From positions 3,120,501-3,184,500 of the forward strand of contig CP131056.1 of NCBI GenBank assembly GCA_030657355.1: 64,000 nt of DNA, written 5' to 3'. The notes under the pieces are model-generated. The model ran no database searches. It was given only the letters and a program-made list of their open reading frames with translations, and was not told the DNA's origin. This DNA is from Radicibacter daui (GTDB lineage: Bacteria > Pseudomonadota > Alphaproteobacteria > Radicibacterales > Radicibacteraceae). Shown here in pieces: positions 41,720 through 48,809 of this stretch (position 1 is its first letter; every line of letters starts with the position of its first letter). Position numbers and translations under genes: made by a program.

Positions 41720-42217
41720 ATGACCACCACCCTCACCTTCCGCCCCGCCCGCGACAGCGATGCCCCCGGCATCCTCCATCTCATCGCCAAATGTTTTGCG
41801 GAATATGAGAACTGCCTGATCGACCCGCGCTTCTGGGATGCCGACCTTTTCGCCGTCGCTACCGAGTTTGCCGCCAAGGGCGGCGAAATCTGGGTGGGCG
41901 AAACGGCGGATGGCCGCCTGCTGGCAAGCGGCGGTTATGCGCCGACGGACGCCGGCGCCGAGCTGAAGCGGGTTTATGTCGATAGCAGCCTGCGCGGCCA
42001 GGGTGTTGCCCGCCTACTGGTGAGCCGGGCCGAAGAAGCAGCGCGTCAGCGCGGCTTCGGTATGATGGAGCTTTGGACCGACACGCGCTTTACCACCGCC
42101 CATGTCGCCTATCAGCGCCTTGGTTACGTGATGTCCGGTGCCACACGCAAGCTGGGCGACCCCAGCGACACCACCGAGTTCCACATGGCTAAGCCGTTGC
42201 AGGCCATCGCCGCCTGA
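41720..42217 (+). CDS. GNAT family N-acetyltransferase
   Basis: A 165-residue acetyltransferase. The acetyl-CoA loop is AELKRVYVDSSLRGQGVARLLVSRAEEAARQRG (RGQGVA), preceded by ASGGYAPTD and followed by LWTDTRFTTAHVAYQRLGYV. The substrate is unknown. It follows the aminotransferase by 78 bases and ends at a strong terminator, so both may share a transcript. Confidence 0.9.
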   Translation: MTTTLTFRPARDSDAPGILHLIAKCFAEYENCLIDPRFWDADLFAVATEFAAKGGEIWVGETADGRLLASGGYAPTDAGAELKRVYVDSSLRGQGVARLLVSRAEEAARQRGFGMMELWTDTRFTTAHVAYQRLGYVMSGATRKLGDPSDTTEFHMAKPLQAIAA

Positions 42218-42235
42218 GCGCTGGCTTTACAGGAC

Positions 42236-42280
42236 AAAAAAGGCCGCCGGGCAGAAAGCCCCGACGGCCTTTTTTCTTTT
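42236..42280. terminator. Bidirectional terminator
   Basis: AAAAAAGGCCG pairs with CGGCCTTTTTT around an 18 to 20-base loop with internal pairing. It serves the GNAT gene on the plus strand and the NTF2-like gene ending at 42289 on the minus strand. Confidence 0.85.
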
Positions 42281-42288
42281 ACGGCACC

Positions 42289-42663
42289 TCACGCCGCACG
42301 GGCATCGAGAAACCCCGTCACGCTGACAAAGCGGCCTTCCCCGTCCAGCTCGGCGAAATCGGTGCCATGGGCGATGGCAGGACCGCCGGCCGGGCCGAGC
42401 GCCCAGGAAAACCGCACCCGGTCGCCATACCCATCCGGCGTGCCGGCAAGGCTGAAGCGCAGGCCGGGGAACTTCTCCTGCACGGCGGCGATCATGCCAT
42501 CGATGGCCTCATGCCCCTCGGCCCCCATCATCGGGTCGACATAGCGCGCCCCGGCGGCCCAGGTGGTGGAGATGAGGCGCCGGCGGCGCGCCCCGTCAGC
42601 CTCGTTCCACAGGGCAAGATAACGTTCGGCCAGCACGGTGGCGGCAATCTGGGCGTTGGTCAT
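42289..42663 (-). CDS. NTF2/SnoaL-like fold protein
   Basis: A 124-residue protein of the nuclear-transport-factor-2-like/SnoaL fold. It has an N-terminal helix (QIAATVLAERYLALWNEADGARRRRLI), WAAGARYVDPMMGAEGHEAIDGMIAAVQEKFPGLRF and a C-terminal strand region GTDFAELDGEGRFVSVTGFL. Members include isomerases and ligand-binding proteins; this one cannot be assigned. It is divergent from the XRE regulator, which is a likely controller. Confidence 0.88.
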   Translation of the reverse strand: MTNAQIAATVLAERYLALWNEADGARRRRLISTTWAAGARYVDPMMGAEGHEAIDGMIAAVQEKFPGLRFSLAGTPDGYGDRVRFSWALGPAGGPAIAHGTDFAELDGEGRFVSVTGFLDARAA

Positions 42664-42798
42664 TTTTCTCTCCCGTCAGGGGACCGGCACCCGGCCAATC
42701 CGGCTGCCATGGCCCGATGCTGGCGCCAGCAGGTGTTGCCGTCGATTACCTGGCAGGTAATGGAAACAAGGCCGCCACGCCGGTTAGAGTGGGCCATC

Positions 42799-43635
42799 AT
42801 GACAGAGCTTCTCTCCCGCCCCGCTTCTCCCGGCACCGCGCCGCAGCCCGTTGGCTCCCGGCTCAAGGACTGGCGCCAGCGCCGGCGCCTCAGCCAGCTT
42901 GACCTTGCGCTGGAGGCCGGCATTTCGGCCCGGCATCTGAGCTTTGTGGAAACCGGGCGCTCGCGCCCCAGCCGGGACATGCTGCTGATGCTGGCGGAAA
43001 AGCTTGAGGTTCCGCTGCGCGAGCGCAACGGCCTGCTGGTTTCTGCCGGTTTTGCCCCGGTCTTTCCCCAGCGCCGGCTGGATGATCCCGCTCTGGCCCC
43101 CGCCCGCCGCGCCATCGAGCTGGTGCTGAAGGGGCATGAGCCCTATCCGGCGCTCGCCCTTGACCGGCACTGGCACATGGTCTCGGCCAACGCCGCCGTC
43201 GCCCCGCTGCTGGAAGGGGTGGCCGAGGCCCTGCTGACGCCGCCTGTCAATGTGCTGCGCCTCAGCCTGCATCCGGACGGGCTCGCCCCGCGCATTATCA
43301 ATCTTACAGAATGGCGCGCCCATCTGCTGGAGCGGCTGCAACACCAGATCGACCTTACCGCCGATGTCACGCTGATGGCGCTGATGGGTGAACTCAAGGC
43401 CCTGCCGGCGCCGAAAGCCCCCCGAAACCCGCCGGCACCGCTGACGGATTATGCCGGCATGGTGGTGCCGCTGCGCCTCAGGATGGCCGGCGGGCAGGAG
43501 CTTGCCTTCTTCAGCACAACCACCCTGTTCGGCACGCCGGTGGATGTGACGCTGGCGGAATTGGCGATCGAGGCGTTTTTTCCCGCCGATGCGGCGACTG
43601 CCGCCGCGCTCTCTGCGGCAACAGCGGCAAAATAG
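42799..43635 (+). CDS. XRE regulator with MmyB-type ligand domain
   Basis: A 278-residue regulator. The HTH covers about 18-75 (RLKDWRQRRRLSQLDLALEAGISARHLSFVETGRSRPS). The C-terminal part (PALALDRHWHMVSANAAVAPLLEG, LRLSLHPDGLAPRIINLTEWRAHLLERL) is the PAS-like MmyB domain, which binds fatty-acid-like ligands in a Chloroflexus homologue. The divergent NTF2-like gene is the probable target. The ATG at 42799 gives the family's usual N terminus, although the frame extends far upstream. Confidence 0.88.
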   Translation: MTELLSRPASPGTAPQPVGSRLKDWRQRRRLSQLDLALEAGISARHLSFVETGRSRPSRDMLLMLAEKLEVPLRERNGLLVSAGFAPVFPQRRLDDPALAPARRAIELVLKGHEPYPALALDRHWHMVSANAAVAPLLEGVAEALLTPPVNVLRLSLHPDGLAPRIINLTEWRAHLLERLQHQIDLTADVTLMALMGELKALPAPKAPRNPPAPLTDYAGMVVPLRLRMAGGQELAFFSTTTLFGTPVDVTLAELAIEAFFPADAATAAALSAATAAK

Positions 43636-43719
43636 CCTTTGCGGCCAACGCTTTGCGGCAGGGCACAAAGCGGTATAGCATGGGCACCCCAGCCAATCCC
43701 GCTGCCTGCCGGAAAGAGC

Positions 43720-44652
43720 GTGCCCTTGGGTCTGCCGGATCTTCTTTTTAGCTTCGATCGTTGGGTGATCATGGGGGTTGCGCGGCTCTTTGCCCGCAAG
43801 GCCCCGCTTGCGCCGCCGCTGAGCGCGCGCCCGGCCAGTGAATTCCGCCATCTCGCCCGGGCGCTTGCCTATCACGAGGTGACGCTGGTGCTGGATATCA
43901 ATGCCGGCCCGGGTGCCTTCGGCCACGCGTTGCGGCAGGCCGGCTATCGCGGCCATATCGTAAGCTTTGAGGCCGAAAGCTTTGCCCACCGCCGCCTGAG
44001 CGAGGCTGCGGCCGGCGATGCGGACTGGACGGTGGCGCCGCGCCTCAAGGTATCGGATATCGATGAAGACGGCGTGCTGCCGCTGATGGATCCGGCGGAC
44101 GAAGCAACCCCGACGCGCCCGATGGCCCGCCTTGCCCTGACCATGGCGCGGGAAGAAGGCGCGGAGGGAGAACAGGATGGCCCGCTGGTGGGCGAGGTGC
44201 CGACGGACCATCGCCGGCTGGACACGCTGCTCCACCAGTATGCGCCCGGCCATCCGCGCCTCATGGTAGCGATTGCCGGCGCCGGGGAGGAAGAGGCCGT
44301 GATGCGCGGCATCGGCGCTGCGGCCGGCCATGAGGTCGGCCTCTGGCAGCTCGACCTTGCCTTCTGGCGCCCCGATGCTCCGGACCTCAAGGGTTATGCC
44401 GGCGCCATCGCCGAAATGGCGAACCGGGGCTATGACCCGATCCTGTTTTCACCGGGTTATTTCAGCAATCACAGCGCCCGGATGACGGAATTCACCGCCC
44501 TCTTCGCGCGGCATGACTGGCTGACGCGAGGCCCCGTGCTGCTGGGCAGCGCTCATGAAGCAGCGCCCCCTGCCGGCTCTCATCCGCATGGCGGGCCGGA
44601 AGACCCTCTGCACCCGATCACGGAGCCGGACGAGGGGGCCGAAGAAGACTAA
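43720..44652 (+). CDS. FkbM-like protein, possibly a degenerate methyltransferase
   Basis: About 310 residues from the GTG at 43720 (GGAAAG 4 bases upstream) or 293 from the ATG at 43771. It contains VTLVLDINAGPGAFGHALRQAGYRGHIVSFEAESFAHRRL and ADWTVAPRLKVSDID, the FkbM methyltransferase pattern. The canonical GAN-xG-x SAM loop is changed to NAGPGAFG, so activity is uncertain. The C terminus is acidic and disordered. FkbM enzymes often modify surface sugars. It ends at a strong terminator. Confidence 0.7.
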   Translation: MPLGLPDLLFSFDRWVIMGVARLFARKAPLAPPLSARPASEFRHLARALAYHEVTLVLDINAGPGAFGHALRQAGYRGHIVSFEAESFAHRRLSEAAAGDADWTVAPRLKVSDIDEDGVLPLMDPADEATPTRPMARLALTMAREEGAEGEQDGPLVGEVPTDHRRLDTLLHQYAPGHPRLMVAIAGAGEEEAVMRGIGAAAGHEVGLWQLDLAFWRPDAPDLKGYAGAIAEMANRGYDPILFSPGYFSNHSARMTEFTALFARHDWLTRGPVLLGSAHEAAPPAGSHPHGGPEDPLHPITEPDEGAEED

Positions 44653-44672
44653 AGGGCTCCCTGCCCCAAAAC

Positions 44673-44704
44673 AAAAGGGCCCGGGTTTCCCCGGGCCCTT
44701 TTCT
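44673..44704. terminator. Bidirectional terminator
   Basis: AAAAGGGCCCGGG pairs with CCCGGGCCCTTTT around a short loop. It serves the FkbM-like gene and the convergent DUF3126 gene. Confidence 0.9.
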
Positions 44705-44715
44705 GCTGCCGGTGA

Positions 44716-44940
44716 TCAGACCGGCTTAACCTGCGGCAGGTCGGCATCGAGGATGGAGATGTTGAGATCGTAGGTGATCTCGCCTTCATCCTCGTCGCGG
44801 TAAAGCACGCCCATGAATTCGGTGTTCACATAAAGCTGGGCCGGAGCATCCTTGCCCTCGCCCGGCCGCACCTCGATATCGGGGTTGCGGAACTTCTGTT
44901 GCAGATACTTTTGCACCCGCAGGCGTTCGGCGGCAGTCAT
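44716..44940 (-). CDS. DUF3126 family protein
   Basis: A 74-residue protein that matches DUF3126, a small family confined mainly to alphaproteobacteria: VQKYLQQKFRNPDIEVRPG, AQLYVNTEFMGVLYRDEDEGE and YDLNISILDADL. Its function is unknown. The size is normal. It is followed by a terminator. Confidence 0.9.
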   Translation of the reverse strand: MTAAERLRVQKYLQQKFRNPDIEVRPGEGKDAPAQLYVNTEFMGVLYRDEDEGEITYDLNISILDADLPQVKPV

Positions 44941-45065
44941 GGAAATCTTCCTCTTGGGTCTTGGTGTGATGGGCCTGGTGTTATTCGTCGAAATCGCCGG
45001 CTGACAGGACCATAAGCCCCGTTATAGCGCGGCTGCAGGCGGGAGCAAACGCCGGGAGCGTGCCT

Positions 45066-45635
45066 TCAGGCAAACGGGTCGGGCAAGAGGCCGGGGCGAA
45101 AGCGCATCAGGAAATTGGCGTGGCCCTTGTTTTCCAGTGCCCGCACCCGCTCGGCGCCCAGTTTTTCCGCAACGCGCAGGCTGGCGAAATTCTCCTGCTC
45201 GGCAAGGCAGAGCACCGCCGGCAGCGCCAGATCAGCAAAAGCCATGTTGAGCACGGCCCGCGCCGCCTCCCCGGCATAACCAAAGCCCCGGAACGCCGGC
45301 GAGATCGTCCAGGTCAGCTCCGGAAACTGTTCGTCCGGCCCTTCATAGATATTCCGCTCGGGCCAGATCAGGCCGCAATACCCGGCAAGCACGCCATCCT
45401 CGCGCCGCTCCAGCGCATAGACGCCGTAGCCACGCAATTGCCAGTGCCCCATGAACCAGCCCATAAGGCGCACGGTGCCCTCGCGCCCATAAGGCACGCG
45501 GTTGCCCATATAGCGCTCCACGCCGGGATCGCGGCAGATTACTTCCAGATCATCAAGGTCGCCGGGGCGGAAACGGCGCAGCAGAAGCCGCGCCGTCTCC
45601 AGCTTTTCCGGTGCCTGCCTTGCGGCATCCAGCAT
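45066..45635 (-). CDS. GNAT acetyltransferase, RimJ/RimL-like
   Basis: A 189-residue acetyltransferase of the RimJ/RimL type: LETARLLLRRFRPGDLDDLEVI at the N terminus, YGVYALERREDGVLAGYCGLI, WTISPAFRGFGYAGEAARAVL for acetyl-CoA binding and NFASLRVAEKLGAERV near the end. The substrate is unknown. It starts 13 bases after the stop of the lysyl-tRNA synthetase gene and so is probably co-transcribed with it. Confidence 0.9.
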   Translation of the reverse strand: MLDAARQAPEKLETARLLLRRFRPGDLDDLEVICRDPGVERYMGNRVPYGREGTVRLMGWFMGHWQLRGYGVYALERREDGVLAGYCGLIWPERNIYEGPDEQFPELTWTISPAFRGFGYAGEAARAVLNMAFADLALPAVLCLAEQENFASLRVAEKLGAERVRALENKGHANFLMRFRPGLLPDPFA

Positions 45636-45648
45636 CGGGAAAAGCCCC

Positions 45649-47244
45649 TCAGTCGGTCAGTGCACTATCCGCTGCCAGATCGCCATTCAGCGCCTGCCTG
45701 ATCAGCGTGCGTGTTTCGGCAAGACCGTAAAGCGCGATGAAGGAGCCCATGCGCGGCCCCTGCTCCTGGCCCAGCAGCAGCTCATAGAGCGCCTTGAACC
45801 AGTCGCGCAGGTTCTCGTAGCCATGGGTCTTGCCGACTTCGAAGACGAGGTCCTGCAGGGCGGAGGCGTCGAGACCCTCTGCCCCTTCAAGGCGCTTCAG
45901 CAAATCTTCCAGGGCGGCGCACTCTGCCGGGGTCGCCAGGCGGTAGGCCTTGGTCGGCTTCACGAAGTCCTGATAATAGGCAACGGCATAACCCACCAGC
46001 CGGTCCAGCATCGGCTGGGTTTCGGGCGTGGCGTCCGGCGAATAACGCGAGATGAAGCGCCAGAGCGTTTCCTTGTCCTCGGCATTGGCCGTACCGGCGA
46101 GGTTCAGCAGCATGGAGAAGGCGATCTGCGTCTTTTCCTGCGGCACATTGCCGGAATGGATGTGGAACGCCGGGTTCTCCAGCTTCTGGGCATCATCCTG
46201 GGTCGGGTACTTGTCGCGGTAGGCGAGATACTCGTCGACCGCCTTGGGAATCACATCGAAATAGAGCCGCTTGGCCCGGCCCGGCTGCTGGAACATGTAG
46301 AGGGAAAGGCTCTCCTCCGGGGCATAGCGCAGCCATTCCTCGATGGTGAGGCCATTGCCCTTGGACTTGGAGATCTTCTGCCCCTTTTCATCGAGGAACA
46401 GCTCGTACTTGTAGAGGATCGGCGGCTCGCCGCCGAGAATGCGGGCAATCTTCGATCCCAGCTCGGCCGAGGGGATCAGGTCCTTGCCATGCATCTCGTA
46501 ATCGACGCCCAGCGCCACCCAGCGCATCGCCCAGTCGGGCTTCCATTGCAGCTTGGCACGGCCGCCGGTCACCGGCTGCTCGACCGTCTTGCCGTCCTCA
46601 TCCTCGAACATGATGGTGCCGGCATCGGCATCCACCTTGAGGATCGGCACCTGCAGCACACGGCCGGTGGTGGGCGAGAGCGGCAGGAAAGGGCTGTAGC
46701 TCTGCTGGCGCTCTTCGCCCAGCGTCGGCAGCATCACGGCCATCACTTCCTCATAGTGCTTCAGCACATTGAGGAGCGCGGCATCGAACGCACCGGAGCT
46801 GTAATGCTCCGTCGCGCTCTTGAACTCGTACTCGAAGCCGAAGGTATCGAGGAACGAGCGCAGCATGGCGTTGTTGTGGTGGCCGAAGCTTTCATGCGTG
46901 CCGAAGGGATCGGGCACCTTCGTCAGCGGCGCGCCGATATATTCCTTCAGCATCTCGCGGTTCGGTACGTTCTCCGGCACCTTGCGCAGGCCGTCCATGT
47001 CGTCGGAGAAGCAGAAGAGCTTCGTCGGAATGTCCGAGAGCAGCGAGAAGGCGTGGCGCACCATGGTGGTGCGCGCCACTTCGCCAAAGGTGCCAATATG
47101 CGGCAGACCCGACGGGCCATAACCGGTCTCGAACAGCACATAGCCTTTTTTCGGCGCTTTGCCCCCGATCCGCTTGAGGAGCGCACGCGCCTCCTCGAAC
47201 GGCCATGCCTTGGCATTCTGGGCAAATTCGCGCATCGACGACAT
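45649..47244 (-). CDS. lysK: Lysyl-tRNA synthetase, class I
   Basis: A 531-residue class I enzyme that charges tRNA-Lys with lysine, a form found in archaea and alphaproteobacteria and unrelated to class II LysRS. The HIGH-type motif is [10 protein letters not shown] and the KMSKS-type motif is KISKSKGN. Other hallmarks are [26 protein letters not shown] and [11 protein letters not shown]. The ATG at 47244 has GGGAGC about 9 bases upstream; the longer frame to 47277 is not needed. Two hairpins lie in the leader at 47288-47331. Confidence 0.96.
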   Translation of the reverse strand: MSSMREFAQNAKAWPFEEARALLKRIGGKAPKKGYVLFETGYGPSGLPHIGTFGEVARTTMVRHAFSLLSDIPTKLFCFSDDMDGLRKVPENVPNREMLKEYIGAPLTKVPDPFGTHESFGHHNNAMLRSFLDTFGFEYEFKSATEHYSSGAFDAALLNVLKHYEEVMAVMLPTLGEERQQSYSPFLPLSPTTGRVLQVPILKVDADAGTIMFEDEDGKTVEQPVTGGRAKLQWKPDWAMRWVALGVDYEMHGKDLIPSAELGSKIARILGGEPPILYKYELFLDEKGQKISKSKGNGLTIEEWLRYAPEESLSLYMFQQPGRAKRLYFDVIPKAVDEYLAYRDKYPTQDDAQKLENPAFHIHSGNVPQEKTQIAFSMLLNLAGTANAEDKETLWRFISRYSPDATPETQPMLDRLVGYAVAYYQDFVKPTKAYRLATPAECAALEDLLKRLEGAEGLDASALQDLVFEVGKTHGYENLRDWFKALYELLLGQEQGPRMGSFIALYGLAETRTLIRQALNGDLAADSALTD

Positions 47245-47287
47245 CTGGGGTCGCTCCCGTAAAAGGCTCGGGTTCAAGAGATGAAAC

Positions 47288-47331
47288 GCCCCGCAAAAGG
47301 GGCCGGTTCCTGCATGGGGCAGGAGAACCGG
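47288..47331 (-). promoter_or_regulatory. Two adjacent hairpins in the LysRS leader
   Basis: GCCCC (47288-47292) pairs with GGGGC (47299-47303), and CCGGTTC-CTGC (47303-47313) pairs with GCAGG-GAACCGG (47319-47331) with a 2-base bulge. The pair lies 44 to 87 bases before the start codon. It has no T-run and could be a leader control element. Confidence 0.4.
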
Positions 47332-47407
47332 CGGACCGTAGGAGATGGGGCATGGAGCGTCAAGCAGGGGCGGCGATCAAGCGACAGCTCTGTAAACACA
47401 CGCGGCG

Positions 47408-47596
47408 TCAGAACTCGATAGGCCGCCCTGCGTCGTTTTCCCGACGCGGATCGAAATCTTCGAACTTCGGCCCGCCGAGCAGCAGGTTGATCAACAACCC
47501 ATCGTAAGGGTGAACAACTTCAGTCGCTTCCGTTTGCACTTCCCGGGCAACGGTATCTAAAGGGCTACTGGCCTGAAACTCCCGCTGATCGGCCAT
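47408..47596 (-). CDS. Small protein, unknown function
   Basis: A 62-residue acidic protein with VAREVQTEATEVVHPYDGLLINLLLGGPKFEDFDPRRE. GGAGGGG directly precedes the ATG, giving strong support for translation. No family is recognised; it is not the SdhAF4/DUF1674 type despite its GGPK sequence. It lies between LysRS and a GNAT gene on the same strand, with 130 bases of upstream LysRS leader following it. Confidence 0.6.
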   Translation of the reverse strand: MADQREFQASSPLDTVAREVQTEATEVVHPYDGLLINLLLGGPKFEDFDPRRENDAGRPIEF

Positions 47597-47639
47597 TTCC
47601 CCTCCAACTCAGGGTAGTGAGCAGAAATTTTAGCACCCC

Positions 47640-48065
47640 TTACAGCTTCTTGCTGAGGAAATAACGCTGATGCCCGGGCGGATAATCCTCGATCTGGCCG
47701 AAGATGCTGTAACCGAGCTTCTGATAGAAGCCGAGGGCCTGGAAGCTGAAGGTATCGACCCACGCGCCGACGCAGCCCCGGCGGCGCGCTTCTTCCTCGG
47801 CCATCGCCATGAGTTTTTCGCCCACATGCTGGCCGCGCAGGCTCTCGGGCACAAAAAGAAGCTCGGTAAAGAGCTGGGCAAACCCCGTACGGCCCCAAAG
47901 GCCGCCGATCACCTTGCCGGTTTCTGTCTCCGTCAGCGGAATCGCCAGCAGGCCCATATCGGTGCGCTTGCCGATCTGCGCTTCATTGAAGGCCACCAGC
48001 GGGTCGCGGATGGCATCGCGCAGGGCGGGATCGGGATTATCGAGGATTACAGGATCGGCAATCAT
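47640..48065 (-). CDS. GNAT family N-acetyltransferase
   Basis: A 141-residue acetyltransferase with ELLFVPESLRGQHVGEKLMAMAEEEARRRGC for acetyl-CoA binding and VDTFSFQALGFYQKLGYSIFGQIEDYPPGHQRYFLSKKL, a C terminus common to a group of GNAT proteins. The ATG at 48065 begins MIADPVIL, the expected N terminus; the frame is open to 48239 but overlaps the upstream gene. The substrate is unknown. Confidence 0.88.
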   Translation of the reverse strand: MIADPVILDNPDPALRDAIRDPLVAFNEAQIGKRTDMGLLAIPLTETETGKVIGGLWGRTGFAQLFTELLFVPESLRGQHVGEKLMAMAEEEARRRGCVGAWVDTFSFQALGFYQKLGYSIFGQIEDYPPGHQRYFLSKKL

Positions 48066-48121
48066 GGCGGGCCTTCGGGCAACACGGTCGTGAAGCCCGA
48101 ACCCTAGCGGCTGGCCGCGCG

Positions 48122-48664
48122 CTAGACCATCGCCAGATAGTCGTCGATCTCGCCCTGGCTCAGCACGCGCACCTCGCCATGGATGATGCTGTTGGCAACG
48201 CCGATGAGGTCCTGCATGGCGGCAACGGCCGCCCCGCACTTGACCTGCAGCAGTTCCGGGTCGGCCTCGACGCCGCCGGCGGCGTCGAGGGTGGCCAGAA
48301 TACGCGCCACGATGCCCTCGAAATGCGCGATCGTATCCTCGAACGGCAGGCGGAACTTGGCGGGGACATGCTCATAGGCCGCCACCGCAAGGTCGCGGTC
48401 GGAGAAGGTGCTCTCACCGACAAACTGCGGGTAGCTCTTGGGCTCCCACAGCCGGCACTCCTCCAGCATGTCGGGCATGTCCGGCAACATCTCCACCAGC
48501 ATCACGATTTCGTTGAAGTGGTTGAGATAATCGGTGGCCAGCAGGGTGCGTGCAGAGATGTTGGCGCCGGCAACGCGGGCGCCCCACTCCTGCAGCCCGG
48601 CGATTTCCGCCGCACTCAACCCGTCCAGATGTGCTTCAGCCCCAGCAGGCTGCATATGCGACAT
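48122..48664 (-). CDS. Conserved-looking helical protein, unknown function
   Basis: About 180 residues, mainly helical: LSAAEIAGLQEWGARVAG, YLNHFNEIVMLVEMLPDMPDMLEECRLW, then AAYEHVPAKFRLPFEDTIAHFEGIVARILATLD and a C-terminal IDDYLAMV. No catalytic motif was recognised. GGGGA lies next to the ATG at 48664 and 9 bases before the ATG at 48655, so 48655 may be the true start. It is divergent from the helicase gene. Confidence 0.7.
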   Translation of the reverse strand: MSHMQPAGAEAHLDGLSAAEIAGLQEWGARVAGANISARTLLATDYLNHFNEIVMLVEMLPDMPDMLEECRLWEPKSYPQFVGESTFSDRDLAVAAYEHVPAKFRLPFEDTIAHFEGIVARILATLDAAGGVEADPELLQVKCGAAVAAMQDLIGVANSIIHGEVRVLSQGEIDDYLAMV

Positions 48665-48809
48665 TCCCCGGCCTTTCGCCGGCAACGGGAAACCCCGCAT
48701 AACCGGCTATTACATCCTTGGTATCGTAACTACAGCGCGTTTCCGGGAGATTAACAACCGCACGAATGGCTAGCCTTGCCGGTTATTTAGTGGCACCTCA
48801 TCAGCCGAG

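Noticed and set aside
47408-47596. Assignment of the 62-residue protein to SdhAF4/DUF1674
   Set aside because: A GGPK sequence is present, but the family's C-terminal GDWE-type motif is absent.
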